Assembly (NCBI RefSeq): GCF_017310035.1
Contig: NZ_CP022296.1
Location: forward strand, 2,976,001-3,040,000
Direction of reading: 5' to 3'
From: Nocardioides sp. S5
GTDB lineage: Bacteria > Actinomycetota > Actinomycetes > Propionibacteriales > Nocardioidaceae
Length of the DNA: 64,000 bases
Shown here one piece after another: positions 1 through 8,049 of this stretch (its first letter is position 1; each line of letters opens with the position of its first letter). Below the pieces are notes generated by a model. It did not search any database and was not told the origin of the DNA. It worked only from the letters and a program-made list of their open reading frames with translations. The translations under genes were made by a program, and so were the position numbers.

Positions 1-380
1 CGCTGGCGACCCTGACGCCCCGGGCGGTGCTGACGACCGCCGTCGACGACGCCGAGGCCGGTCTTGCCGGAGGCGCGCACCTTGGGCGCTGGGTGACCGG
101 GGTTGCGGGCCGAGGTCAGCGCCAGGATCGCGCCGCCGAGCATCACGACGAAGCCGAGAACACCCAGGCCGGTGCGGACCAGCGGGTTGTCACCCAGGAG
201 CACGGCCCCGATGAGCGCGCCGACGCCCACGAGGAGGATGCCGCCACCGAGCACCATGCGGCGACGGGCGGCGCGCTGGAACGAGGTGCCGCGCAGGGTC
301 GAGGCGAACTTGGGGTCCTCTTCGACGAGCGCGCGCTCCATCTGCTCGAGCAGTCGCAGTTCTTCCTCGGAGAGCTCCAC
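1..380 (-). CDS. DUF3040 domain protein (partial, runs off the left edge)
   Basis: Read from the GTG at 380 the protein begins VELSEEELRLLEQMERALVE and continues EEDPKFAS, the hallmark N-terminus of the DUF3040 family of small actinobacterial membrane proteins. Two hydrophobic segments follow (around residues 42-60 and 66-85), then a basic tail that leaves the window. A GAGGAGG ribosome site lies just upstream of the GTG. In actinobacteria this family typically sits between dinB and the mraZ/dcw division cluster, so mraZ is expected just beyond the left edge; that is inference. Molecular function is unknown. Confidence 0.85.
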   Translation of the reverse strand, partial: MELSEEELRLLEQMERALVEEDPKFASTLRGTSFQRAARRRMVLGGGILLVGVGALIGAVLLGDNPLVRTGLGVLGFVVMLGGAILALTSARNPGHPAPKVRASGKTGLGVVDGGRQHRPGRQGRQ

Positions 381-507
381 GGTTCCTCCTCACCTCGTGC
401 CTCAAGTCTAGGCACGGTCCTGCACCTACGGTAGGCGTGATGGTGAAATTCCCCCGACCCGGGCACGCGAACCACCCGTAGGGGTCCCTCCTGCACCGTG
501 CGAGCGG

Positions 508-1686
508 TCAGTCCCGACGGACGAGGCTCGCCGGACGCACCGCGGCGGCGCCGAACCTGCGCGTCGCCCGGTCAACCGCGCGGTCGGCCTCTGCCCACCC
601 CCGCTCGGGCTCCCCGAGCGCCAGCTGGTGGTGGACCGTCGCGCGCGGCACGAGTCCCTCCACGCGTACGCCGACCAGGCGGAGGCGCGCGCGCCGGAGG
701 CCGAGTGCGTCGTAGAGCCAGGTCACGGCACGGTGGATCTCGACGGTCACGTCGGTGGCCTCGGCCAACGTGCGTGACCGGGTGAGGGTGGTGAAGTCGG
801 AGAAGCGGACCTTGAGGGTGATCGTGCGCCCGGCCACCTGGGCCGAGCGCATGCGTCCGGCCACCCGTGCCGACAGCCGCAGGAGCTCGCGCACGACCAC
901 GTCGCGGTCGTCGGTGTCGCGGGCGAAGGTCTCGTCGGCGCCCATCGAGCGCTCCGGCTGGTAGGGCTCGGACCGGACGGTGAGCTCGCCGCGGTCGGTG
1001 CCCCAGGCGAGATGGTGGAGCTGGCGGCCGAGGTGGACACCCACGGCGCGCTGGAGGGTGGCCAGCGGCGTGTGGGCCACGTCGCCGACGGTGAGGAGGC
1101 CGCAACGGTGCAGCAGCGCCTGGGTCTTCTCCCCCACGCCGTAGAGCTCGCCCACGTCGAGCGGATGGAGGAAGGACGTGACCTCCGCGGGTGGCACCAC
1201 GACGACACCGTCGGGCTTCGCGCGCCGGCTGGCGACCTTCGCCACCGACACCGACGCCGCCACGCCGACCGAGCAGGTGATGCCCTGCTCGTCGTGGATC
1301 ACCGAGCGCAGCCGCTCGGCGATCTGTCGTGGCGTGCCGAGGCGCCGCGCGGACCCGCGCACGTCCAGGAACGCCTCGTCGAGGGACAGCGCCTCCACCA
1401 GTGGTGTGACCTCGCGGAAGGTCTCCATGACCGAGGCGGAGACGCTCGCGAAGGTGGCGTAGTCGGGCGCGAGCACCACGACGTGCGGGCACAGGCGGCG
1501 TACGCGCGTCATCGGCAGGGCCGAGCGGACGCCGTAGCGGCGGGCGACGTAGTTGGCAGCGAGCACCACCCCGCGCCCGCTGCCGCCGACGACCACTGGC
1601 TGGTCCACGAGGTCGGGGCGCTCGCGCAGCGCGACGGAGGCGTAGAACGCGTCCATGTCCACGTGCAGCAGCGGCGTGTCGGTCAC
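508..1686 (-). CDS. dinB: DNA polymerase IV (Y-family translesion polymerase)
   Basis: A 392-residue Y-family polymerase starting at a GTG. The palm motif DMDAFYASV (D10) and SLDEAFLDV (D103, E104) supply the metal-binding carboxylates, followed by a helix-hairpin-helix region (VGEKTQALL) and a little-finger domain. It performs error-prone lesion bypass and single-base extension in the cytoplasm. No clear QLxLF-type clamp-binding peptide is visible at the C-terminus (it ends SLVRRD). It lies 24 bases after the methyltransferase gene and is the last gene of the operon behind the LexA box at 3409-3424, so damage induction is plausible, although the upstream methyltransferase also has its own promoter-like hexamer. 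Confidence 0.95.
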   Translation of the reverse strand: MTDTPLLHVDMDAFYASVALRERPDLVDQPVVVGGSGRGVVLAANYVARRYGVRSALPMTRVRRLCPHVVVLAPDYATFASVSASVMETFREVTPLVEALSLDEAFLDVRGSARRLGTPRQIAERLRSVIHDEQGITCSVGVAASVSVAKVASRRAKPDGVVVVPPAEVTSFLHPLDVGELYGVGEKTQALLHRCGLLTVGDVAHTPLATLQRAVGVHLGRQLHHLAWGTDRGELTVRSEPYQPERSMGADETFARDTDDRDVVVRELLRLSARVAGRMRSAQVAGRTITLKVRFSDFTTLTRSRTLAEATDVTVEIHRAVTWLYDALGLRRARLRLVGVRVEGLVPRATVHHQLALGEPERGWAEADRAVDRATRRFGAAAVRPASLVRRD

Positions 1687-1710
1687 CGGACACCCCCGGT
1701 GACCGGCCGT

Positions 1711-2463
1711 TCAGCGGGTGGAGATGACGTGCAGCTGTGCGGCGAGAGGGAGGTATTCCGGGCGGGTGGCCACGGCCCGCTCGAGCTCGACCAGCGCCGC
1801 GGTGGCGCCGGGCTCGAGGTCGAGAAGGCTCCCGGGGACGAGGTCGGCGAAGACCCGCACGGCCTGGACGGCGGCGGGCTGGAGGCCGGCCCCGACGAGC
1901 AGGTCCACGAGCTCGTCGTGGGTGAAGCGGTGCCCGGTGCGAGCGGCGGAGGTGGGGTCGCCGTCGAGCAGCTCGCGCGCGGCCTGGAAGTGGCCGGCCA
2001 TCGCGCGGGCCACGACGGCGGCGTGGCGCTGGGCGACGAGGAGACTGAGGTGGCCGCCGGGACGCAGCACCCCGGCGATCGCGGACAAGGACGCCGCGGG
2101 GTCGTCGACCATCTCCAGCACGCCGTGGCACAGGACCAGGTCGGCGTCCTCGACGAGCCCGGGCAGGTCGGACAGGTCGCCCTGCTGCCCGGTGACCCGG
2201 TCGGCGACGCCACGCTCGCGCGCGCGACGGTCGAGCGATGCCAGCGCGTCGGGACTGGGATCGATGACCTGCACGGTGTGGCCGAGCTCGGCGAGGGGAA
2301 CGGCGAAGCCGCCGGTGCCGCCGCCGACGTCCACGATCCGCGCCTGCTGCTCGGGGAATGCACCGGGCGCGTCGAGCACCCGGCGCACGCCGTCCCAGAC
2401 CACGCCTGACCGCACGGACTGGCGACGCTCGCTGGCGGAGGAGCTGGCAGAGGGCTGCGGCAT
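1711..2463 (-). CDS. SAM-dependent class I methyltransferase
   Basis: A 250-residue protein with a Rossmann methyltransferase fold. Motif I is VDVGGGTGGF (about residues 44-53), the acidic end of strand 2 is VIDPSPDAL, and post-I motifs include DADLVLCHGVLEMV and LRPGGHLSLL. The order resembles CmoM/UbiE-like methyltransferases, but the substrate cannot be told from sequence. It sits in the minus-strand group DUF6504-HEPN-methyltransferase-dinB. The ATG at 2463 is preceded by TAGGGT with a 7-nt spacer, so it may also be transcribed as a leaderless message independently of the SOS promoter. Confidence 0.85.
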   Translation of the reverse strand: MPQPSASSSASERRQSVRSGVVWDGVRRVLDAPGAFPEQQARIVDVGGGTGGFAVPLAELGHTVQVIDPSPDALASLDRRARERGVADRVTGQQGDLSDLPGLVEDADLVLCHGVLEMVDDPAASLSAIAGVLRPGGHLSLLVAQRHAAVVARAMAGHFQAARELLDGDPTSAARTGHRFTHDELVDLLVGAGLQPAAVQAVRVFADLVPGSLLDLEPGATAALVELERAVATRPEYLPLAAQLHVISTR

Positions 2464-2579
2464 GGGAGCAACCCTAGTGGGAGCGGTGGTGCGGCAGGGC
2501 TCATCCCGGGCTCACGGGGCTGCCGTGCCACAGGCTGCGCGAGAGGCCGGTCCGCGCGCCTGCCGGCTCCGGCGCCACC

Positions 2580-2993
2580 TCACGCCACGCTGGCGTGCGG
2601 GACCAGGCCGAGCGCCTGCTCGATGACGGCCAGGAACCGGTCGGCGTCGCGCACCAGGTCGTCGGCCTCTCGCTCGCTGACGGCGCGGGTGGAGCCCGCC
2701 TCGGCGGCGGCGCGCTTGGCGGCACCCGAGGCGAAGAAGCTCGCCCACTCGGTGAGCTCGGGTGCGACCTCGGCGAGCAGGACCCAGGCGTTCTTCTGCC
2801 GTCGGCCCCGTGGCGCCGGCTTGGCCCGCGCCGCGAGCAGGGCGGCTGCTGCGCACAGCGCGGCGACGTGGGCGCAGGCATAGCGGGTGGGCACGTCACG
2901 CGCAGTGATGGCGTCGTGGAGCGAGGTGGCCGAGCGCTGGAGGTAGGAGTGGGCGGACGCGGGGATGAGGTGGGGGCTCAGGGTGTGGTCCAT
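2580..2993 (-). CDS. SAV_6107-type HEPN domain protein
   Basis: A small (137 residues) all-helical protein of the actinobacterial SAV_6107 HEPN family, recognised from the N-terminal helix (SYLQRSATSLHDAITARD), the conserved RYACAHVAALCAAAAL helix and the C-terminal DADRFLAVIEQAL helix. A typical HEPN RNase RX4-6H motif is not evident, so nuclease activity should not be assumed. It begins 9 bases after the DUF6504 gene and is almost certainly co-transcribed with it from the LexA-box promoter. The role in DNA repair is unknown. Confidence 0.8.
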   Translation of the reverse strand: MDHTLSPHLIPASAHSYLQRSATSLHDAITARDVPTRYACAHVAALCAAAALLAARAKPAPRGRRQKNAWVLLAEVAPELTEWASFFASGAAKRAAAEAGSTRAVSEREADDLVRDADRFLAVIEQALGLVPHASVA

Positions 2994-3002
2994 GCCAGCA
3001 CC

Positions 3003-3329
3003 TCAGTCCAGGCAGCCGACGAGCTGCCAGCGCCCGTCGGTCCAGTCGAAGGAGAGGTCGAACACGCCGTAGGACGGCGAGGACTCCTCGTCGGGCACAG
3101 GACGGGCGGGCGGGGCACCGCGCCCGGCCTCCACCCGCCACAGCTCCCGCTCGGCCAGCAGGTCGCCCGCGGCGCCGTCGCGGTCGGTGGCGCCCTGCCA
3201 CCACGGTCCGGTCTCCACCCAGTGCGCGACCACTGCGCGCACCTTCCACAGCCGGCCGCGCCACAGGAACTGGTCGGGGTCCTGCTCCTCGCCACGTCGC
3301 ACCTCGACGGGGTCGTCGTACTGCCTCAT
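3003..3329 (-). CDS. DUF6504 family protein, first gene of the LexA-box operon
   Basis: A protein of about 108 residues (MRQYDDPVEVRRGEEQDP, then FLWRGRLWKVRAVVAHW) matching DUF6504, a family often encoded beside actinobacterial translesion polymerases. The ATG at 3329 is preferred over an in-frame GTG at 3332 because AGGAGG ends only one base before the GTG but four bases before the ATG. A perfect LexA palindrome lies 80 bases upstream. The W-rich core suggests a compact beta fold. No enzymatic motif is visible and the function is unknown. Confidence 0.82.
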   Translation of the reverse strand: MRQYDDPVEVRRGEEQDPDQFLWRGRLWKVRAVVAHWVETGPWWQGATDRDGAAGDLLAERELWRVEAGRGAPPARPVPDEESSPSYGVFDLSFDWTDGRWQLVGCLD

Positions 3330-3408
3330 CACGCCTCCTCACGCTCCGTCGACCCCGGGGCCGACCCGGGCGGAGATGGGGGTCGAGGTCACCACCGCCC
3401 GGGTCGCA

Positions 3409-3424
3409 TCGAACATCTGTTCGA
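3409..3424. promoter_or_regulatory. LexA-binding SOS box
   Basis: The sequence TCGAACATCTGTTCGA matches the actinobacterial SOS consensus TCGAAC-N4-GTTCGA at every defined position. It lies 80 bases upstream of the DUF6504 start, heading the minus-strand operon that ends in dinB. A partial half-site (CGAACACCCCGAAC) overlaps its right side. LexA repression with release on DNA damage follows from the known mycobacterial and Corynebacterium consensus; binding here is inferred. Confidence 0.85.
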
Positions 3425-3497
3425 ACACCCCGAACGTTACTCCTCCCCACCGACAACGCGTCAAGAGCAGTCGGGCGGGCGGGGAGGCAGGAGGCGC

Positions 3498-3965
3498 TCA
3501 GACGTCGCGGAGGTGGGCGGTGGTCTCGCGCTGCCAGAGGAAGAACGAGAGCACCAGGCCCTCGAGGATGACCAGCGCCGACAGCACCACGAAGATCGTG
3601 GGGAGGTGGGAGTCGAGGCAGACCGCCCCCACCAGCACACCGACACCTGCGGTCGCGGTGAGCACCGGACGGGTCCACGCGTGGCCGCCCAGGAAGAACG
3701 AGGCGAGGACCATCGCCAGCAGGGCGAAGCCCACGAACGCCACCACTGCCAGCGCCACGAAGCCCGGCACGATCGGGTCGTCGCGCAGCTGCTCGATCCC
3801 GCCCTGGGCCAGGAGCTCCTGCGCCGTCGGGTTGCCCTGGGCCCAGCCGAGGATCACCTCGTCGCGCATCAGCCACGTCAGCAGGGTGATCACGCCCGAG
3901 GTGGCCACGATCAGGCCCAGCACTCGCACGCTGTTGGTCACGGACCGGGGCACGTCGCGCGCCAT
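3498..3965 (-). CDS. Hypothetical integral membrane protein (4 TM)
   Basis: A 155-residue protein not assigned to a family. Four hydrophobic segments are visible (about residues 13-31, 68-92, 99-117 and 122-142), with a hydrophilic loop of about 35 residues (DEVILGWAQGNPTAQELLAQ region) between the first two. An AGGAG site lies upstream of the ATG at 3965. It is transcribed divergently from the YbaK-like gene and stands alone on its strand, separated from the SOS operon by the LexA-box promoter. No catalytic motif is seen. Confidence 0.7.
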   Translation of the reverse strand: MARDVPRSVTNSVRVLGLIVATSGVITLLTWLMRDEVILGWAQGNPTAQELLAQGGIEQLRDDPIVPGFVALAVVAFVGFALLAMVLASFFLGGHAWTRPVLTATAGVGVLVGAVCLDSHLPTIFVVLSALVILEGLVLSFFLWQRETTAHLRDV

Positions 3966-3998
3966 CCATCACTCCTGAAGCTCATCGGTTGTCGTCGC

Positions 3999-4004
3999 TA
4001 GGCT
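3999..4004 (+). promoter_or_regulatory. -10 hexamer of a probable leaderless promoter
   Basis: TAGGCT followed by six bases and then the ATG at 4011 of the YbaK-like gene, with no Shine-Dalgarno sequence between. The same TANNNT-N6/7-start layout recurs before about twenty genes in this window, which supports a transcription start at or next to the initiation codon. Confidence 0.55.
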
Positions 4005-4010
4005 CGCATC

Positions 4011-4523
4011 ATGTCGACCGAGCACACATCGATCACCTCTTTTCGAGGCGAGCTCACCCGGCGCGGCGGGACAGGTGACGTGGTCATCCTGCCCGACAGC
4101 GCCCACACTGCGGCACTTGCCGCGGCGGCACTGGGGTGTGAGGTGGGCGCCATCGCCAACAGCCTGCTGTTCGACGCCGGGGGCGCGCCGGTCCTGATCC
4201 TCACCTCGGGGGCGCACCGGGTCGACACCGCAGCGGTCGCGCAACGGATCGGTGTCGGCCGGTTGAGGCGCGCGGACCCCGAGTTCGTGCGCCGTCACAC
4301 CGGGCAGGTCATCGGCGGCGTCTCCCCCATCGACCACCCGGACCCGGTCCGCACCTGGATCGACCCGTGGCTGCGCCGCCACGACGTCGTCTGGGCCGCG
4401 GCGGGCCACCCTGCTGCAGTCTTCTCCACGACGTACGACGAGCTCGTGGCGATGACAGGCGCGGTCGAGGTCGACGTGGAGCCCGACCCCGAGCCGGACG
4501 CGAGCCCGCAGGACGGTGCCTGA
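4011..4523 (+). CDS. YbaK/EbsC-type aminoacyl-tRNA deacylase
   Basis: A 170-residue member of the YbaK/ProX trans-editing superfamily that hydrolyses mischarged aminoacyl-tRNA. Family features include AALGCEVGAIANSLLF, the GAHRVD segment carrying a conserved basic residue, and the GQVIGGVSP loop (about residues 103-111) typical of the GxxxGGVSP signature. The acidic C-terminal tail (VDVEPDPEPD) is unusual but non-conserved. Which tRNA it edits cannot be said; Cys-tRNA(Pro) is typical of YbaK. It starts leaderless behind TAGGCT, and the DUF4126 gene follows after three bases, so the two probably form an operon. Confidence 0.88.
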   Translation: MSTEHTSITSFRGELTRRGGTGDVVILPDSAHTAALAAAALGCEVGAIANSLLFDAGGAPVLILTSGAHRVDTAAVAQRIGVGRLRRADPEFVRRHTGQVIGGVSPIDHPDPVRTWIDPWLRRHDVVWAAAGHPAAVFSTTYDELVAMTGAVEVDVEPDPEPDASPQDGA

Positions 4524-4526
4524 CCC

Positions 4527-5129
4527 GTGGACGCGCTGTCCCTGACCTTCTCCAGCGGGTGGGCGAGCGGCATCAACGCCTACCTCGTCGTCCTCGTGCT
4601 GGGCACCGCCGACCGGGTGGGCACGGTCGCGGAGATCCCGGACGCGCTGGGGCGGTGGGACGTGCTGGTGGTTGCGGGCTTCCTCTACGCGATGGAGTTC
4701 ATCGCCGACAAGATCCCCTACATCGACTCCACCTGGGACGCGATCTCCACCGCGATCCGTCCCACCGCCGGCGCCGTGATCGGCGTGCTGCTGGCCGGCG
4801 AGGCCTCGTCGCTCGACCAGGCGGTCCTCGGCGTCGTCGGTGGCGGCACCGCGCTGCTCAGCCACCTCGCCAAGGCCGGCGGGCGGCTGGCGATCAACAC
4901 CTCCCCCGAGCCCGCGACCAACATCCTGGCCAGCCTCACCGAGGACGCCGCGGTGCTGGCCGTCGTGTGGTTCTCGCTCGAGCACCCGCGAGCCGCGGCA
5001 GCCGTGGCCGGCGTGCTGCTCCTGCTCGGGCTGGTCATGCTGTTCTTCCTCTCCCGCCTGATCCGCCGCGGCTGGCGTCGGTGGAAGGCTGGTCCGACAC
5101 GCGCGGGCGTCGGAGGTCCGGTCGCCTAG
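4527..5129 (+). CDS. DUF4126 family membrane protein
   Basis: A 200-residue membrane protein matching DUF4126. It begins MDALSLTFSSGWASGINAYL, carries the EFIADKIPYIDSTWDAI segment characteristic of the family, and has hydrophobic stretches around residues 15-30, 85-105, 140-155 and 160-180. The C-terminus is basic (RRGWRRWKAG). It starts at a GTG three bases after the YbaK-like stop codon, which implies co-transcription. Function is unknown; transport or membrane-scaffold roles have no support in the sequence. Confidence 0.82.
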   Translation: MDALSLTFSSGWASGINAYLVVLVLGTADRVGTVAEIPDALGRWDVLVVAGFLYAMEFIADKIPYIDSTWDAISTAIRPTAGAVIGVLLAGEASSLDQAVLGVVGGGTALLSHLAKAGGRLAINTSPEPATNILASLTEDAAVLAVVWFSLEHPRAAAAVAGVLLLLGLVMLFFLSRLIRRGWRRWKAGPTRAGVGGPVA

Positions 5130-5138
5130 GGTTCACCC

Positions 5139-6440
5139 GTGGCGCGCGTGGTGGTGGTCGGTGGCGGGTTCGGCGGCATGGCAGCGGCAGCGCGGCTGGC
5201 CAAGCTGGGCCACGACGTCACCCTCCTGGAGCGCACCGACCGCCCGGGCGGCGCCCTGACCCCGGTCGAGCACGACGGCTTCGCGTGGGACGCCGGTCCC
5301 GCGAGCACCCTGCTCCCCGCCGTGGTCCGCGACCTGTTCCGCAAGTCGGGCCGTCCGCTGGAGCGCGAGCTCGACCTGCAGCCGCTCGACCCGGTCCGCG
5401 AGCACCGCTTCGGCGACGGGTCGTCGGTCCGGGTCCCCGGCGGTTCCCGCGCCGCCCAGCTCGCGGCCTTCGAGGGCCTGGGTCCGGGCCTGGGGCAGCA
5501 GTGGGTCGACCACGTGGCGTCGTACGGCGAGGCGTGGGAGCTGCTGCGCAAGGAGTGGTTCGAGCGAGCCTTCGACGCCGACGTCGCGCCGCGCGAGCTG
5601 ATCGACCTCCTCGGGCGACGCGAGTCGCTGGACAAGAGGCTGCGTCGGACGTTCCGCGACGAGCGGCTGCGGCTGGTCGCCGGGCACCGGCTGGTCATGG
5701 CCGGCCACGACCCGCGCAACGCCCCGGTGCACGCCGGCGTCGACGTCTACCTCGAGCAGCGCTTCGGCGCCTGGACCGTCCCCGGTGGCCTCGCCGCCCT
5801 CGGCACCGCGATGGCCGCACGGCTCGAGCTGCGCGGCGTCACGGTCCTGACCGGGACCGAGGCACTCGACCTCGTCGTGCGCGACGGACGGGTGGCGGCC
5901 GTCCGGACCGCCGACGGCGAGCTGGACGCCGACCACGTGGTGGTGGCGATCGACCCGCGCCGCCTGCCCGCGCTGGCGTCGTACGTCCGGCGCACGATGC
6001 CGGCGATGCCGCCCGTGGTCTGCCACGTCGGCCTGGCCGGTGACGTCCCGGACATCCCGCACGAGGTGGTGGTGCACGGCGACCCGCTGCTGGTCGTGCG
6101 CACCGGGGGCCGGGCACCCGACGGCGCCGCGGCCTGGACCGTGCTGGGCCGCGGCCGCATCGCCGAGGACGTGCTGCTGGCGCTGGCCCGCCAGGGCATC
6201 GACGTGCGCAAGCAGGTCGTCGCCCGCGTCGACCGCACCCCCCGAGACCTCGTCGAGCAGTGGGGCGGCTCGCCGTACGGCGTGCTGTGGCAGGGACCGC
6301 GCACGTCGCGCGACCGGCTCGGACCACGTACGCCGATCCCGGGCGTGCTCACCGCCGGGGCGCACGCGACCACCGGCTCGGGGCTCCCCTTCGCCGGCCT
6401 CAGCGCCGCGCTGGTGGCCGAGGTGGTCGGCCGCGCCTGA
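5139..6440 (+). CDS. FAD-dependent oxidoreductase, phytoene-desaturase-like
   Basis: A 433-residue flavoprotein. The N-terminal dinucleotide-binding motif is VVVVGGGFGGMAAAARLA (residues 4-21), followed by the ERTDRPGG cofactor segment and the C-terminal GAHATTGSGLPFAGLSAALV FAD-binding motif of the amine-oxidase/CrtI superfamily. The ATP-GG-like DAGPASTLLP and the GGLAALGTAMAA regions fit carotenoid-desaturase relatives, but no other carotenoid gene is adjacent, so the substrate is open. GTG start, leaderless behind TAGGGT with a 6-nt spacer. It converges on the SIMPL gene, nine bases away. Confidence 0.85.
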   Translation: MARVVVVGGGFGGMAAAARLAKLGHDVTLLERTDRPGGALTPVEHDGFAWDAGPASTLLPAVVRDLFRKSGRPLERELDLQPLDPVREHRFGDGSSVRVPGGSRAAQLAAFEGLGPGLGQQWVDHVASYGEAWELLRKEWFERAFDADVAPRELIDLLGRRESLDKRLRRTFRDERLRLVAGHRLVMAGHDPRNAPVHAGVDVYLEQRFGAWTVPGGLAALGTAMAARLELRGVTVLTGTEALDLVVRDGRVAAVRTADGELDADHVVVAIDPRRLPALASYVRRTMPAMPPVVCHVGLAGDVPDIPHEVVVHGDPLLVVRTGGRAPDGAAAWTVLGRGRIAEDVLLALARQGIDVRKQVVARVDRTPRDLVEQWGGSPYGVLWQGPRTSRDRLGPRTPIPGVLTAGAHATTGSGLPFAGLSAALVAEVVGRA

Positions 6441-6449
6441 CGCGTCCGG

Positions 6450-7058
6450 TCAGTAGGCGAGCTCCCAGACGACCGTGACCGTGCTGGTCACCGTCGCCTC
6501 CCCCGGCTCGATCGCGCCGCCGCCGTGCGCCATCGCCATCCGGGGCATCGGTCCCGGGCCGCCCTGTCCTGCGTCGCCCTCGACGATCGTCTGCACGGCG
6601 CCCAGGCCGGCACCGGCCAGCCGGGCGAGGGCTGCGGCGCGGTCGCGGGCATCGTGGAACGCGGCCTCGCGCGCCTTGTCGCCCGCGCCGTGGTCCTCGG
6701 TGACCTCGAGCCCGACGCCGTCGACCGCGAGGGCGTCGCCGATGCCGGCCGCGAGCTCGCCGAGCATCGCGCCGGCTGATGCCAGGTCGGCGCAGCCGAT
6801 GGCGAAGGCGTGGCGGGCCTCGTAGCCCAGGCGAGTGCCGGAGTGGTCGTGCCAGGGCCACACCGTGATCCCCACCGAGGCGATCCGGCGCTGCTCGGTG
6901 TGGCGCCGCGCCACCTCGACTACCGCGCCGGCCGCCGACGACATGGACTCGTAGGCCTCCGCGACGCCGTCGCCGCGGGCGACCGCGGACAGTCGGACGA
7001 CAGCGCTGTCGGGCGCGACGCGGGCGGTGCCGGTCCCCGTGACGGTGACGGTCATCAT
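6450..7058 (-). CDS. SIMPL (DUF541) domain protein
   Basis: A SIMPL-domain protein of about 202 residues: VTVTGTGTARVAPDSAVVRLSAVARG at the N-terminus and paired DAVGLEVTEDH and AREAAFHDARDRAAALARLAG blocks are family hallmarks. Family members are implicated in envelope or stress functions. No signal peptide is seen here, unlike many proteobacterial homologues, so it is probably cytoplasmic. The ATG at 7058 is chosen over the GTG at 7067 because TACGGT lies exactly 7 nt upstream of it, matching the leaderless pattern of the region. Confidence 0.82.
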   Translation of the reverse strand: MMTVTVTGTGTARVAPDSAVVRLSAVARGDGVAEAYESMSSAAGAVVEVARRHTEQRRIASVGITVWPWHDHSGTRLGYEARHAFAIGCADLASAGAMLGELAAGIGDALAVDGVGLEVTEDHGAGDKAREAAFHDARDRAAALARLAGAGLGAVQTIVEGDAGQGGPGPMPRMAMAHGGGAIEPGEATVTSTVTVVWELAY

Positions 7059-7094
7059 GCGAGTCACCGTAGCCGGAGCCGTGGCGGCGCCAGG

Positions 7095-7985
7095 TCACAC
7101 GGTGATGCGCAGGTTGGCGAAGATCTCGCGCGTCGCCTTCGAGCGGTTGAGGGTGTAGAAGTGCAGACCCGGGGCGCCCGCCTCGAGCAGGTCGCGGCAC
7201 AGCTCGGTCGCGATCGCGATGCCCTCCGCCCGCAGGCGCTCGGGCTCGTCCGCGAGGGGCTCGAGCCGGGAGGTGATCTCCGCGGGAAGCTGGCGGCGCG
7301 AGAACTCGACCATCCGCTGCATCGAGCGCAGGTTCAGGATCGGCATGATGCCCGGGATGATCGGCAGGTCGGCCCCCACCGCCCGCGCCCGCTCGACCAG
7401 GCCGACGTAGTCGGAGGCGCGCAGCACCATGTCGGTCACGGCGAACTCGGCACCGGCGTCGTGCTTGGCCTTCAGCACGCGCGCGTCGGTCTCGAGGTCC
7501 ACCGCGTCGACGTGGCCCTCGGGGAAGGCCGCGACGCCGATGCGCATGTCGGCCCGCTCGCGGATCAGCGCGACCAGCTCGTTGGCGTAGGTCAGTCCGC
7601 CCTCGGTCGGCGTCCAGGGGCTCCCGGGACCGCTCGGCGGGTCACCACGCAGCGCCATCACGTGGTGCACGCCGGCCCGGCTGAGGTCGTCGAGGATCGT
7701 GGTGAGCTCCTCGACCGTGTGGCCGACGCAGGTCAGGTGCGCGACCGGCAGCATGCTGGTCTCGCGGGCGATGCGCTCGGTGATGGCGACGGTGCGGTCG
7801 CGCGTGGTGCCGCCGGCGCCGTAGGTCACCGAGACGAAGGTCGGACCGTAGGGCTCCAGGTCGGTGATGGCCTGCCACAGCTGCTCCTCGCCGGCCTCGT
7901 CCTTCGGCGGGAAGAACTCGAAGGAGAAGGACCGCTCGCCGCGCGCGAGCAGGTCGCGCATGCTCAGGCCCCGTCCGTCGCTCAT
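7095..7985 (-). CDS. metF: Methylenetetrahydrofolate reductase
   Basis: A 296-residue FAD enzyme reducing 5,10-methylene-THF to 5-methyl-THF for methionine synthesis. Signatures are FSFEFFPPKDEAGE (about residues 19-32), the TYGAGGTTRDRT loop, AHLTCVGHT, ALRGDPP and the C-terminal APGLHFYTLNRS. The ATG at 7985 is 7 nt from TAGGCT and leaves the protein at the normal family length. A longer reading frame upstream would overlap the divergent prenyl synthase and is rejected. The pair metF/prenyl synthase in divergent orientation mirrors Rv2172c/Rv2173 of M. tuberculosis. Confidence 0.95.
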   Translation of the reverse strand: MSDGRGLSMRDLLARGERSFSFEFFPPKDEAGEEQLWQAITDLEPYGPTFVSVTYGAGGTTRDRTVAITERIARETSMLPVAHLTCVGHTVEELTTILDDLSRAGVHHVMALRGDPPSGPGSPWTPTEGGLTYANELVALIRERADMRIGVAAFPEGHVDAVDLETDARVLKAKHDAGAEFAVTDMVLRASDYVGLVERARAVGADLPIIPGIMPILNLRSMQRMVEFSRRQLPAEITSRLEPLADEPERLRAEGIAIATELCRDLLEAGAPGLHFYTLNRSKATREIFANLRITV

Positions 7986-8049
7986 GGGCGCAAGCCTACG
8001 GAGCCCCGCGATGCGCCGGTGCCCTTGTCCACTGATTAGGCTCCATGAC

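Noticed and set aside
572..2409. Long arginine- and proline-rich open frames on both strands over dinB and the methyltransferase
   Set aside because: They are frame shadows of high-GC genes. They lack family similarity and ribosome sites, and overlap two clear enzymes.
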